Assembly (NCBI RefSeq): GCF_029392895.1
Contig: NZ_CP114200.1
Coordinates: forward strand, 6,206,501 to 6,270,500
DNA from: Streptomyces sp. 71268
Lineage (GTDB): Bacteria; Actinomycetota; Actinomycetes; Streptomycetales; Streptomycetaceae
Reading direction: 5' to 3'
DNA: 64,000 nucleotides
Positions 45,214 through 54,915 of this stretch are shown in pieces. The position numbers and the translations under genes are program-made. The stretch's first letter is position 1; each line of letters starts with the position of its first letter. The notes under the pieces are model-generated. The model was given only the letters and a program-made list of their open reading frames with translations. It did no database searches and was not told the DNA's origin.

Positions 45214-46926
45214 CTACGGGCGGCGCGGCCGGCACGGTATCGCCTCCCGCTCGGATGACGCCGACCGTGTGGCCTGGGCCGGTGGCACCGCGGGCGGGGG
45301 AAGGGCTCCTCCCCCCTCGTGCGCCGGCTGCGTCGGCCGCGCGGGCCGCGCCGCCCGGGCTGGCGGCGTCGGCGTGGCCTCCCGCGCTGAGAGCGCGTCC
45401 CGCGCCTCCGGCCCGGGCCCTATCCGCCGCGCCCGCCCGGCGGCCTGGGTGCCCGGGCCCCGCTCGAACTGGCGGGCCCACCGCACCAGGACCAGCAAGA
45501 CCACCGCGAACAGCGGAAGCCAGGCGCAGCGCAGCAACAGCCAGTCCACCGAATCCGGCGCCGCCACCAGCCCCGGCACGTCACCGAACCACGCGGCGGG
45601 CACGGCGAAGGCCAGCGGCGCCCACTGGTGCCAGCACAGCACGGTCACCGCCGAGAGGTTGATCAGCGCGACCGGGGCCCACAGCAGCGGCCGTCGCAAC
45701 ATGCGGGCCAGCGGCCCGCGCAGCAGTATCGCGGCCCCGCACTGAGCGGCGGCCAGCGCGAGCACCAGCAGGGACGGTGGGTGCGAGTTGGTGCGGTCGG
45801 CGCCGGGTACGCCGACCATGCTCGCCGGGTAGCCGCACTCGCCGACCAGCACCGCGAACAGCGCCGCGCCCCCGACCAGCAACAGCCAACCCCCGCGCCG
45901 ATCCAGCCGCCCGCACCCCCAGGCCACACCGAGCTGGTACCCGAACAGCCAGCCAGGCAGCACGTTGAGCAGCCCGACCACGGAGGGCACGGACTGCGCG
46001 TACGGCCCGTACCGCAGGAGGTCAACGGCGGCCACGCACAACAGCAGCGGCACCGCCGACCAGGCTCCGGCGCGGCGCGCCGCGCGGTCGCAGTACGGGG
46101 TGAGCGCGGTGAGGACGGCGTAGACGGCCAGGAACCACAGGGGCTGTGCCACCAGCGTGAGGGCGGTGCGCAGCGTCCCGCCGGGTACGCCCACGGCGTG
46201 CAGCTCGGCGACCAGGACCGCACAGGCGACCGCGAGCGCGCCCACCGGCCGCCCCAACCGCACCAGCCGGGCCCACAGCCACTGGCCCGTGCGCACGCCA
46301 CGGGCCTCCGCCCGGCGCCACGAGCGCACGGACGCGTACCCGCCGACCAGGAAGAACAGGCCCAGGAGCTGAAGGACCCAGCTCAGCGGTGCGAACTGGT
46401 CCAGCGACGCCAGCGGGCTCGCGGTCTCCAGCACCCCGCCGTCACCGCGGGTCAGCCCACCCAGCAGCCAGTGGCCGAGCACGACGGCCAGCAGCGCCAG
46501 CGCCCGCAGCCCGTCGATGGCCCGGTCGCGTTCGGCCGGCGTACCGGCGTCGATGCGGCGGGCGGCACGGCGGGCCCGCGCTAGCGGCCCGCCGGCGTCC
46601 CATCGCGAGCCGCTCTGGGCACGGTCGTGGCCACCCGTCCCCGGCCCCTCCGCCCCCGGCCTCTTCGCCCTCGCCCCCTCCGCCCTCAGCTCCTCCGCCC
46701 CGGACCCCTTTGTCGCCGGTCCTTCCTCGCCCGGCCCTGGTCCGCCCGGCCCACTCGTACCCCGACCCTCCGCGTCCGGGCCCTGCGCACCCGGGCCCTC
46801 CGCGTTCGGGGCTTCCGCGCCCAGCCCCTCCGCGCCCGGGCCGCTCCCATCAGGGCTCTTCTCACCGTGGTCGTCGGTGCCCGTGTGGGCCGCCGGGGTT
46901 GACGTCCCGCGTTCAGAGCAGATCAC
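45214..46926 (-). CDS. Membrane acyltransferase (Acyltransf_3) with low-complexity N-terminal arm
   Basis: A 570-residue protein. The first ~110 residues are a repetitive GPGAEG/GAEGPG-type, Glu-Gly-Pro-Ala-rich arm of charged, probably disordered character. From RDRAIDGLRALALLAVVLGHWLLGG onward come about ten membrane helices with the acyltransferase-3 histidine in LGHWL. The C-terminal ~75 residues are again Ala/Pro-rich. The substrate is unknown; a cell-surface polymer is likely. The GTG at 46924-46926 is preferred because it follows a GGGGG ribosome site and overlaps the upstream hydrolase's end, giving coupled translation. Confidence 0.82.
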   Translation of the reverse strand: MICSERGTSTPAAHTGTDDHGEKSPDGSGPGAEGLGAEAPNAEGPGAQGPDAEGRGTSGPGGPGPGEEGPATKGSGAEELRAEGARAKRPGAEGPGTGGHDRAQSGSRWDAGGPLARARRAARRIDAGTPAERDRAIDGLRALALLAVVLGHWLLGGLTRGDGGVLETASPLASLDQFAPLSWVLQLLGLFFLVGGYASVRSWRRAEARGVRTGQWLWARLVRLGRPVGALAVACAVLVAELHAVGVPGGTLRTALTLVAQPLWFLAVYAVLTALTPYCDRAARRAGAWSAVPLLLCVAAVDLLRYGPYAQSVPSVVGLLNVLPGWLFGYQLGVAWGCGRLDRRGGWLLLVGGAALFAVLVGECGYPASMVGVPGADRTNSHPPSLLVLALAAAQCGAAILLRGPLARMLRRPLLWAPVALINLSAVTVLCWHQWAPLAFAVPAAWFGDVPGLVAAPDSVDWLLLRCAWLPLFAVVLLVLVRWARQFERGPGTQAAGRARRIGPGPEARDALSAREATPTPPARAARPARPTQPAHEGGGALPPPAVPPAQATRSASSEREAIPCRPRRP

Positions 46927-48379
46927 TGACGCACCCCCGAACGTCGGCGGCGGTGCTGTCGGAGCCCACCGCGCAGCGCACCGCGCCGAAGTCGCCCAGC
47001 GTGATGCGGGCGAAGTTGCGCAGCGACTCGGTGTTCGGCGCGAAGTACCCCGCGTGGCCGTCGACGCGTGCCGTGGACAGCCGGCGGGCGCCGAAGCCGT
47101 CACCTGCCGGGTCGGCACCGTGACCGAGGCCGAACAACTCGACGTGCGGGATCTTGCCGATCCAGTCGGAGCCGTCCTTGGCGGCCCACACCCTGGCGCT
47201 GGTCCCCAGGTCGGCCACGCTGTCCGCGCGGGTGCCGGGGCTGCCGAGGACGACCAGGTCGGAGGCGTCGGGGCCGATCCGGTGCGCGGCGAGCCCGCAG
47301 ACCACCGAGCCGTAGCTGTGACAGAGCACGGTTGGCGGGGCGGTGGGCGCGCCGTCGGCGGCCGCCAACCCGGCCAGGAACCGATCGAGTCGGGGCGCGC
47401 CCGCCCGCGCGAGCCGGCCCGTCGCCGCGTCCAGGCCGAGGCCCACCGGCGTGGAGTAGCCGGTCCAGGAGATGACGGCGGTGCCGGTGTGCGGGGCCTG
47501 GCGCGCGAGTTCGGTCCGCAGCGACGTGGCCATACCGATCGGCGTCGCAGCCGCCGTCGTAGCCGCCTCGGCGCCGGCCGGCGGTGTGCTCGCCCCGCCG
47601 TCGGGGCGACCGTCCGCCCGGCCGGCCGTGGCCGTGGCCGCGGGGGACGGTGTGGCTGGGGTGGCGTACGAGCCGAGGTCGATGTCCGAGCCCGGCACGA
47701 TGACGGCCGTGTGGCGGGCCCGGGTCAGGTCCCCGTAGACCTCCGCCACCTGGCCTCGGTCGCGCGGGTCGAACGCGAGGATCTGCCGGTCGCCGGCGAG
47801 GAGCGCGGCATAGCGCTCGGCGCGGTCGCGGGCGCGGTCGCGGCCCTGCGAGGTCAGCCCGTCGTCCCGGGCGCGGGTCAACTCCCGGTCCCGCTCGACC
47901 GCGAGGGCCCGCTCGTTCGCCTCGTACCGCAGGGTGATCGGGGCGCCGTCCAGGTTGCCGGTGATCAGCGGGTGTCGCTGGGCCAGCGTGTGCTGCTCGG
48001 CGGTGGTGAGGCCCGCGAAGAAGCGGGCCACGGCGGTGGGTGAGGCGGTCGCCGGGTCGGGCAGGGGGCGGCCCAGCGAGTCGTCCGCGCGCCAGGCCGC
48101 GGCGCCCGGCGGCGGGCCGGTGATGGCGGGCTGCTCGTGGGCCACGGCCCAGCCCGCGGTGCCGGTCACGGTGGTGACCGCGAGCGCGAGCGCCACCAGG
48201 GTCCGTCTGCCCCGCCCCGCGCGCCGCCGCCGTCCGCGCCGTGCGCGCGGAGTGACGGAGGAGCCGGCCGTGGCCGACGGGGACGCGGCGGCGGCCGGCC
48301 GTGTCTCGGCCGTCTCGGCCAGCAGCCCCGCGCCCCGCGCGTACCGCTTCCGCTCGTCGTGCTGCCCCCGCTGCACCAT
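46913..48379 (-). CDS. Alpha/beta hydrolase, DUF1023 family (copy 1)
   Basis: A 488-residue protein. A single membrane anchor or signal helix (TLVALALAVTTVTGTAGWAVA, ~60-80) is followed by a helical region, then the DUF1023 hydrolase core with the nucleophile serine in VLCHSYGSVVCG and the acid/histidine region in LGHGADPAG and VDGHAGYFAPNTESL. Probably secreted or membrane-tethered. It resembles the second DUF1023 gene at 52.3 kb in every block, so the two are paralogues flanking a two-component system. The substrate is unknown. Confidence 0.87.
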   Translation of the reverse strand: MVQRGQHDERKRYARGAGLLAETAETRPAAAASPSATAGSSVTPRARRGRRRRAGRGRRTLVALALAVTTVTGTAGWAVAHEQPAITGPPPGAAAWRADDSLGRPLPDPATASPTAVARFFAGLTTAEQHTLAQRHPLITGNLDGAPITLRYEANERALAVERDRELTRARDDGLTSQGRDRARDRAERYAALLAGDRQILAFDPRDRGQVAEVYGDLTRARHTAVIVPGSDIDLGSYATPATPSPAATATAGRADGRPDGGASTPPAGAEAATTAAATPIGMATSLRTELARQAPHTGTAVISWTGYSTPVGLGLDAATGRLARAGAPRLDRFLAGLAAADGAPTAPPTVLCHSYGSVVCGLAAHRIGPDASDLVVLGSPGTRADSVADLGTSARVWAAKDGSDWIGKIPHVELFGLGHGADPAGDGFGARRLSTARVDGHAGYFAPNTESLRNFARITLGDFGAVRCAVGSDSTAADVRGCVSDLL

Positions 48380-48812
48380 CGCCGCTCACTTCCCTCGTCC
48401 GTGGCCGCGCGCCGTCCTGGCGGCCTGACGAGGGGAAGGTAGGAAGCGAAAGGGTCGCGGCACTTGATGCCTCGGAGCCAACTCGCGGATAGCTCCGAGG
48501 TATTGCCGGGTGCTACTGGGGTAGGGGGTCGCTGCCGTACGCCCAGGTCAGCGGGGCACACCTGAGCACGGGGCCGGTCGCTCGGCCCGGTGCGGGGGGC
48601 GAGGCAGCGGAGGCAGAGCGTGCGGAGTCCGCCCGCCCGGGGAGCAGGGCCGCGACATCAGGCTCGGACGCGGCACACGAGGCCGGCCCGGCACATGACG
48701 ACGGGGCATGCCGACCGAACCGACCGCCACAAACCTCCGCCGCCCGGGCCCCCGTCGCCCGCCGCCCCGTCCTCGGGCAGCCCGCCCTCCGACAGTCCCC
48801 CCTCCGGTCAGG
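48380..48812. other. Intergenic region
   Basis: About 430 bases between the hydrolase start and the response regulator stop. The hydrolase promoter is expected at the left end. The remainder is GC-biased with only shadow open frames. Confidence 0.45.
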
Positions 48813-49493
48813 TCAGGGGGCGTCGCCGGGGGTGACCAGGCCCGACTCGTACGCGAAGATCACGGCCTGGGCGCGGTCGCGCAGCCCCAACTTGGCCAGC
48901 ACCCGGCCGATGTGGCTCTTCACGGTCTGCTCGGCCAGCACGAGCGAGGCGGCGATCTCCGAGTTCGACAGGCCCCGGGCTATCAACTCCAGGACCTCCG
49001 TCTCGCGAGGCGTGAGGCCCTGGAGGCGCAGCGCGGGGTCCCGGCGCGGGGCCGGGCGCTGCCGGGCGAAGTCGGCGATCAGGCGGCGGGTCACCGACGG
49101 CGCGAGCAGCGCCTCGCCCCGAGCGACGATCCGTACCGCCGAGATCAGGTCGGCCGGCGGCGCGTCCTTGAGGAGGAAGCCGCTGGCGCCCGCGCGCAGC
49201 GCCTCGTACACGTAGTCGTCCACGTCGAACGTGGTCAGCATCAACACCTTGGGCCGGTGCACGACGCCCGGCGGCGGCGACAGGAGCTGCCGGGCCGCCT
49301 CCAACCCGTCCATCTCGGGCATCCGGACGTCCATGAGCACCACGTCGGGGTGCGTGGACCGGCTGACCTCGACCCCCTGCTTCCCGTCCGGGGCCTCGCC
49401 GACGACGTCGATGTCGCTCTGCGTGGCCAGGAGCGCGGCGAAGCCCGCCCGCACCATGGCCTGATCGTCAACGATGATCACGCGGGTGGTCAT
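48813..49493 (-). CDS. Two-component response regulator, NarL/LuxR type
   Basis: A 226-residue protein. The receiver domain has phospho-acceptor Asp in VVLMDVRMPEMDG (~residue 54) and the conserved Lys in GFLLKDAPP. The LuxR helix-turn-helix lies near the C-terminus, LTPRETEVLELIARGLSNSE then VKSHIGRVLAKLGLRDR. It pairs with the histidine kinase 70 bases upstream on the same strand. Confidence 0.96.
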   Translation of the reverse strand: MTTRVIIVDDQAMVRAGFAALLATQSDIDVVGEAPDGKQGVEVSRSTHPDVVLMDVRMPEMDGLEAARQLLSPPPGVVHRPKVLMLTTFDVDDYVYEALRAGASGFLLKDAPPADLISAVRIVARGEALLAPSVTRRLIADFARQRPAPRRDPALRLQGLTPRETEVLELIARGLSNSEIAASLVLAEQTVKSHIGRVLAKLGLRDRAQAVIFAYESGLVTPGDAP

Positions 49494-49563
49494 GGGTTAC
49501 TGAGGTCCTTCGTCTCGCGGGCCACTCTGCCAGGGGCGGGCCCGCCGGGGGCCCGTGCGGAGA

Positions 49564-50997
49564 CTAGCCGTCCGGGGCGGGCGGGGAAGCGGTCCCCGGG
49601 ATGTCCACCTCTTCGGGGCCCCCGGCCGAGCTGGCCGAACCGGACTCCGCCCCCGCGCCGTGTGCCGCGAGCGGCAACCGGGCCGCGACGCGGAAGCCAC
49701 CGTCGGGCAGCGGCCCGATGTCCACGGTGCCGCCGACGAGCCGCACGCGCTCACGCATGCCCACCAGCCCGTGACCGGTGCCAGCGGTCTCCAGCGGCAC
49801 CGACGCCGGCTCGGGCGGCGCGTAGTTGATCACCAGCACGCCCAGATGGCTGCCGGTCGTGGTCAGCGACACGTGTGTGGGGGCGCCCGGCGCGTGCCGT
49901 ACGACGTTGGCCAGCGCCTCCTGCACGATCCGGTACGCCGACAGCTCCACGGCCTGCGGGAGCGGGCCGAGCCGGTTCACCGCGTCCGGGATATCCCACT
50001 TCACCGGCACCCCCGCCCGCAGCGTCGCCTCCACGAGCTGCGGCACCCGGCTCAGCCCCGGCTGCGGCATGCGCTCGGGGTCGCTGCCGGCGCCGTCGTT
50101 GCGCAGCACGCCGAGCAGCCGACGCATCTCGGTCAGCGACTCGCGGGCCATGGCCGCGATGGTGCCGAACTCCTCGCGCGCCTGCGGCGGCAAGTCCTCG
50201 ATGCGGTACGGGGCGCTGTCCGCCTGCACCGTGATCACCGACATGTGGTGCGCCACCACGTCGTGCAGCTCGCGGGCGATGCGCGCGCGCTCCTCGAGCA
50301 GCGTGCGGCGGGCCCGCTCCGCCTCGCTGATCGTCTCCACCTCGGCCAGTCGCCGCTGGGCGTCGCGGCGCTCGCGCACCGTGCCGCCGACCAGCAGCAC
50401 GATGCCGCCGAGGACGAACAGCAGCACGGGCGAGCCGTCACTGCGGTCCTGCGAGATCAGCTCGAACAGCGCGCCGGCCGCCCCGCTCAGCAGCCAGATG
50501 GTGACCAGCGTGCGCCGTCCCTCGCGCAGCCCCAGCGCGAGCGACAGCGCCAGGTAACCGATGATCGCCATCGGCGTCCAGGGCCAGGGCTGCTCCTGGT
50601 CGGGCACCGTCAGCAGCGCGAAGGCGCCCACCACGTCGGCCGGGAAGATGATCCACCACGCCTGGAGCGGCCGGCGCACCGCCAGCAACAACGGTGTGAC
50701 CTGCGTGATGGCCAGCACTCCGGAGGCCGCCGGATGCAGGCCGTAGCCGTTGGTCAGCATCGTCCCCGTGACCGGCAACAGGATCGCCGTGAGCACGCCG
50801 AGGAGGAAGTAGGGCAGCCGGCGCAGCCAGCGCCGTTCGCCGGCCGCGAGCGACGCCCGGGGCGGCTCGGCGGGCGTGGTCAGATCGTGTACGACGTCGC
50901 GCAGCACACGACGTGCCGCGGCACGCGCCCGCTGCCGCAGCGGCGCGTGCGGTTCGCCGCCGGACGACGGCGCGGGGGAGGGGGGTGCGGTGGACAT
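49564..50997 (-). CDS. Sensor histidine kinase, HisKA_3 (DesK/NarX-like) family
   Basis: A 477-residue membrane kinase: four to six helices in residues ~50-200 without a large extracellular loop, the phosphorylation site in ERARIARELHDVVAHHMSVI, and an ATPase domain with GTGHGLVGMRERVRLVGG. It would sense a membrane-associated signal and phosphorylate the adjacent LuxR-type regulator. The ligand is unknown. Confidence 0.95.
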   Translation of the reverse strand: MSTAPPSPAPSSGGEPHAPLRQRARAAARRVLRDVVHDLTTPAEPPRASLAAGERRWLRRLPYFLLGVLTAILLPVTGTMLTNGYGLHPAASGVLAITQVTPLLLAVRRPLQAWWIIFPADVVGAFALLTVPDQEQPWPWTPMAIIGYLALSLALGLREGRRTLVTIWLLSGAAGALFELISQDRSDGSPVLLFVLGGIVLLVGGTVRERRDAQRRLAEVETISEAERARRTLLEERARIARELHDVVAHHMSVITVQADSAPYRIEDLPPQAREEFGTIAAMARESLTEMRRLLGVLRNDGAGSDPERMPQPGLSRVPQLVEATLRAGVPVKWDIPDAVNRLGPLPQAVELSAYRIVQEALANVVRHAPGAPTHVSLTTTGSHLGVLVINYAPPEPASVPLETAGTGHGLVGMRERVRLVGGTVDIGPLPDGGFRVAARLPLAAHGAGAESGSASSAGGPEEVDIPGTASPPAPDG

Positions 50998-51334
50998 GAG
51001 GTGCCCAGCGTATGGCCTGACCGTCCGGGGCCGCGTGCCCCCGCGTGCGGTGACGCCCGATACGCCCGCGAGGTCGATCCGCCGGGGCGCGGGCTCCCGC
51101 CAGGGGAGGACGCCACGGCGCGCCCCGGCCCCCCGGGCCGAGACGCACCGCGCGCACGGTCACCACCGCTCGACGCCGCCGGCCAGCGCCCGACGCGGGT
51201 CACCGCTGGAGCGCGGGGTCAACCCTCGCCGCGGGCCGGCGCACAACACGCGCTGCCGCGCGCGTGGACCACCGGACATCGCGTACCACCGCACGCGGCG
51301 TATCACCGCACGCCGGGAACCCGCTCGACGCGCG
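50998..51334. other. Intergenic region upstream of the kinase operon
   Basis: About 340 bases, presumably with the kinase promoter. No gene, repeat or hairpin stood out. Confidence 0.45.
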
Positions 51335-52246
51335 TCACAGCTCCGCCAGCAGCTCCGCCTTCTTCGACGTGAACTCGTCATCCGTCAACAGCCCCGCCTG
51401 GTGCAGGTCGCCCAGGTGCCGGATGCGGTCGGCGATGTGCCCGGGATCGGGGCGGGCCGAGGCCTGCTGGGCCTCCACCGGGCTCGGCACCGGCGCGCCG
51501 TGCGGGTGCGGCCCGCCACCGTTGCCGGTGGACGCGGCCCGTACCGCCTCCAGGACGGCCGCCGCGAACGGCAACGAGTCGTGCACCAGGCCGTACCCCA
51601 TGCCGAAGACGACCGCGGCCGGGTTCTGGTCGGCCGCGCCCGGTTCGCTCCCGTCCGCGCCGCGCGCCACCAGCCGCAGGTGCCCGTTGAACACCTCGGG
51701 TGACCGCCACTCGACCCCGGTCAGCTCCGAGACCTGGAACCGCTGGTCACCGGCCTTCCACTTGGCGGAGGACGCGCCCGTCCAAAACCACCGGAAGACC
51801 ACGGACGACCCGTCGAAGGACGCCTTTCCGTCGTACGCCTTGAAGGTCAGCGGCGGCGCGGGCGCCGCCACCAGATGGGTATCGGCCGGCGCCTTGGCGT
51901 CCGGACCCAGCGCGGCCCGTATCTCGTCCGCGTAGTACTCGGCGAGCGTCTCCCGCTCGGCGGGCAGCACCAGCCGATACGGGTCGTAGTTCTCCTTGAG
52001 CTGCCCGTCCGCCGCGTCCATCAGCGGATCGGCGCCGGGCCTCGGCACCGCGCGCAACACCACCGTGCCGCGCTTGCCGGGCGTCAGCTCCACTCCTGCC
52101 AACGCCTCGTAGGGGATGCGGCGTTCACCGAGCGCCTGGAGCAGCTTCGGTGTGCGAATCCCCCGTTCGAAGCGGATGAGCACGGAGTCAGCGTTGAACT
52201 CCCAGACCGTGTGAAAACCGGCCAGCACATCACCCATGTGGCTCAT
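51335..52246 (-). CDS. DUF4429 protein with C-terminal SHOCT domain
   Basis: A 303-residue protein. Two DUF4429 modules (VWEFNADSVLIRFERG, then LTFKAYDGKASFDGSSVVFRW) resemble PH-like folds. The C-terminus DRIRHLGDLHQAGLLTDDEFTSKKAELL is a SHOCT short oligomerisation motif. No membrane helix is seen. Function unknown. Two starts nine bases apart (MSH or MGD) are equally possible; neither has a strong ribosome site. It resembles other Streptomyces DUF4429 proteins of similar length. Confidence 0.88.
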   Translation of the reverse strand: MSHMGDVLAGFHTVWEFNADSVLIRFERGIRTPKLLQALGERRIPYEALAGVELTPGKRGTVVLRAVPRPGADPLMDAADGQLKENYDPYRLVLPAERETLAEYYADEIRAALGPDAKAPADTHLVAAPAPPLTFKAYDGKASFDGSSVVFRWFWTGASSAKWKAGDQRFQVSELTGVEWRSPEVFNGHLRLVARGADGSEPGAADQNPAAVVFGMGYGLVHDSLPFAAAVLEAVRAASTGNGGGPHPHGAPVPSPVEAQQASARPDPGHIADRIRHLGDLHQAGLLTDDEFTSKKAELLAEL

Positions 52247-52332
52247 CGTATGTTGCGGTCGCCCGCCCGTCCCCCTTTGGTGCGCTACGCGCGTCAAACC
52301 TCTGCCTGGCGTTTCTTCGTCGTCCTCCGCGG

Positions 52333-53559
52333 TCAGATCAGGCCCGCGGTGCAGGCGTCACCACCCCCGCAACTCACCGACGTCACCGCGCCGACGCCGA
52401 CCCTGGCGAAGTTGGCGAGGCTCGTCGTCCCCGGTTCGAAGTATCCCGCGTGCCCCGCCGCCCCGTCAGCAGACAGCACACGAGCGCCGAAGCCCGACTC
52501 CACCGGGTCGGCCCCGTGCCCGAACCCGGCGATGTCGAGATGAGGTACGTCGGCGATCCAGTCGCCGGAATCCCGCGCGGCCCACACGCGCGCCGATGTG
52601 CCCAGGTCGGCGACGTTCTCGGCGCGCATGCCCGGGCTGCCCGAGACGGCGATGTCGGTGACCGCGCGCGGCAGGTCGTCGGCGGCGACCCCGCACACCA
52701 CGGAACCGTAGCTGTGACAGAACAGGGCGACCTCGGCCCGCGACCGCCGGGGCAGTCCGCCCAGCGTGGCGCGCAGCCGCCGCGCGCCGTCCTCGGCCCG
52801 CGCGCCGGTCGCGGCGTCGATGCCGATGCCGGCCGGGCTGGTGTAGTCGGCCCAGGCGATCACGGCGGTCCGGCTCGCCGGGCTCGCGGACCGCTCGGCC
52901 GCGTACAGCGAACGGGCCATGCCGACCGGCGCCCGGTAGGGCTGGCGGGTCCGCTCGAACGTGAGGAGGTCCGTGTCCACGCCAGGTACCACGACCGACA
53001 CCCGCCGCGCGGTTGCCAGGTTCCCGAAGACCTCCGCGACCCGGCCCGATCCCGTGGGGTCGAACGCGAGAATCTGCCGTCCTTCGCTCAGCAACGACTC
53101 GTAGCGGTGCATGCGCCGCTCCGCCTCGTGCTGCCCGTACGGCGTGAGCCGGTCGTCGTGCGTCCGCTTCCGCTCCACCAGCCTGGCCTGGTTCAGTGCC
53201 AGCCGGTTGGCCCGGTAGCGCAGCCCGACGGGGGCGCCGTTGAGGTTGCCCACGGCGAGCGGGTAGCGCCGGACGAGGCGGGTGAGTTGGGCGCCGGTGA
53301 GCGAGTCGAAGAAGCGCGCCAAGCGGCGGGGCGAGGAGTCCGTGTCCGGCAGCGGGCGCCCGGCGATGGTGCCCTTCCCCCACGCGGCGAGCGAGGCGCT
53401 CAACGGGTCGGGCCCGGCGCCGATCCGCCTGCCCATGGCCCAACCGCTGGTGGCGAGCAGCACGAAGACCACGACCAGCGCGAGCGTCGTGCGCCAGGCC
53501 GTGGCCGTGTGCACCCAGGACAGGGAGGAGGGGGAGCCGAGCTCCGGAAAGGAAGTCAC
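52333..53559 (-). CDS. Alpha/beta hydrolase, DUF1023 family (copy 2)
   Basis: A 408-residue paralogue of the hydrolase at 46.9 kb. N-terminal anchor TTLALVVVFVLLATSGWAMG, nucleophile in ALFCHSYGSVVCGV, and GFGHGADPVESGFGAR and AGHAGYFEPGTTSLANFARV in the same order. It lacks the Ala/Thr/Pro-rich linker that lengthens copy 1. The GTG start is preceded by an AGGGTGG site. The substrate is unknown; an extracytoplasmic lipid or peptide ester is possible. Confidence 0.87.
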   Translation of the reverse strand: MTSFPELGSPSSLSWVHTATAWRTTLALVVVFVLLATSGWAMGRRIGAGPDPLSASLAAWGKGTIAGRPLPDTDSSPRRLARFFDSLTGAQLTRLVRRYPLAVGNLNGAPVGLRYRANRLALNQARLVERKRTHDDRLTPYGQHEAERRMHRYESLLSEGRQILAFDPTGSGRVAEVFGNLATARRVSVVVPGVDTDLLTFERTRQPYRAPVGMARSLYAAERSASPASRTAVIAWADYTSPAGIGIDAATGARAEDGARRLRATLGGLPRRSRAEVALFCHSYGSVVCGVAADDLPRAVTDIAVSGSPGMRAENVADLGTSARVWAARDSGDWIADVPHLDIAGFGHGADPVESGFGARVLSADGAAGHAGYFEPGTTSLANFARVGVGAVTSVSCGGGDACTAGLI

Positions 53560-53846
53560 CGCGAACCACCCTAGGAGAAGCGGGGCAACGGTCGCCAAAA
53601 CGCGTGAGTCATCTCACGTTTGAATGCGGACAATTGAACTCAGGGGGTGATTTTTCTTCGCCCTTCCGGCGCCTTCCGAACGCTCGTCCGGACCATTTGC
53701 CGGCGCTTTGCGGTGCTTTCTGGCGCTCCGCCCTTGCCGTGACATGGTGGACGACGCCGCGGCGGCCCGGACCGATCGCCGCGCCCGCCACCACGAGCGG
53801 CACGCCCGACCCACCCAGGCCCGGCCCCGCCGCTCCCGGCTGTGGG

Positions 53847-54629
53847 TCACGCGCGACACGCGCCGTCCGCGCCGGCCACGGTGGTCGTACGGCCACGGCC
53901 GGGGCCGGGGTCGTTGGGGCTGGCGGTGCTGACCGGGCTGGCGGGATTGGCCGGGCTGGCGATGTTGCCCCTGCTGGCGGTGCGCGGTCGGTGCCAGTCG
54001 TCGGCCAGCGCCGGGGGCAACTGGTCCAGGTACGACTCGGTGAGGTCGCGAATCGCGGCCACCGTGCAGTCGTCGCCCTCGCTCCACACCTTGGCCGCCA
54101 CCCGCATCACGCCCCCGAACGCCGCCACCAACACCCGTGGCCTGGGATCGGCCGCCAGGTCCACTCCCTCGCGCCGGGCGATCTCCTGCGCGAACCGCGC
54201 CTCCAGCTCGGCATTACGGCGCAGGTGAACGGCGAGCAGGGCGGGGGTGGACTCGATCATTCGGTAGGCGCGCATGTGGAGTTCGAGCGGCACCACCTCC
54301 CGGATGGCCTCGTCGACGCTCTCCCAGGCCGAGGAGACGGCCCGGCGCAGCGCGACGAGCGGCGCCTCGTGCGCGGGCCGGTCCAGCACCGCCGCGTAGA
54401 AGTACGCCTCGGCCAACTCCTGTACGGAAAAGGCCACTTCCTCCTTGTTGGCGAAGTAGCGGAAGAACGTCCGCTGCGAGACGTCGACGGCCTCCGCGAT
54501 CTCGTCGACGGTGGTGTCCTCGTACCCCTGCTCCACGAAGAGTTCGAGCGCCGCGCGGGTCAGGGCGTCGCGCGTCCGTTGCTTCTTGCGCTGCCGCAGG
54601 CCGATGGGGGGTGTCACCTGGTCCGTCAT
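53847..54629 (-). CDS. TetR-family repressor of the adjacent MFS exporter
   Basis: A 260-residue regulator: helix-turn-helix TRDALTRAALELFVEQGYED, then DEIAEAVDVSQRTFFRYFANKEEV, at ~18-60, followed by a helical ligand domain and an unusual ~40-residue Ser/Pro/Ala/Gly-rich tail. The ATG at 54627-54629 follows the normal TetR start distance. It is divergent from an EmrB/QacA-type exporter, the usual arrangement for a drug-responsive repressor and pump. Confidence 0.93.
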   Translation of the reverse strand: MTDQVTPPIGLRQRKKQRTRDALTRAALELFVEQGYEDTTVDEIAEAVDVSQRTFFRYFANKEEVAFSVQELAEAYFYAAVLDRPAHEAPLVALRRAVSSAWESVDEAIREVVPLELHMRAYRMIESTPALLAVHLRRNAELEARFAQEIARREGVDLAADPRPRVLVAAFGGVMRVAAKVWSEGDDCTVAAIRDLTESYLDQLPPALADDWHRPRTASRGNIASPANPASPVSTASPNDPGPGRGRTTTVAGADGACRA

Positions 54630-54768
54630 CACCTTTCGGCTCTCTCCTCGCGAGGGCGGGCCCACGCGCCGTCCGCACGTCACCCGACCGGGCCCGTACG
54701 TCACCCGGCCCGGCTGCCGGCGTGCGGCGTTCGGCGGTGTCCCGCCGTACGGGGCACGCCGCACCACA

Positions 54769-54817
54769 TGTCGTACGAGGCGCCTGCCTGTCGTGCGAGG
54801 CGCCGCGTGTCGTACGG
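54769..54817. repeat. Three 20-bp-spaced direct repeats upstream of the exporter
   Basis: TGTCGTACGAGGCGCC (54769), TGTCGTGCGAGGCGCC (54789) and a partial TGTCGTACGG (54808) are nearly helically phased copies in the TetR/MFS intergenic region. The spacing of about two helical turns suggests a regulator array rather than chance, though GTCGTACG words are also common nearby. Confidence 0.5.
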
Positions 54818-54915
54818 CGTGCGCCCGGTCGTGCGCTCCGGTGGCACGGGCGTGCGTCCGGGGCAGTTCACCCTACCCAGCGCCAACCGTGGCAGGCTCC
54901 GACTCTTGAAACTCT

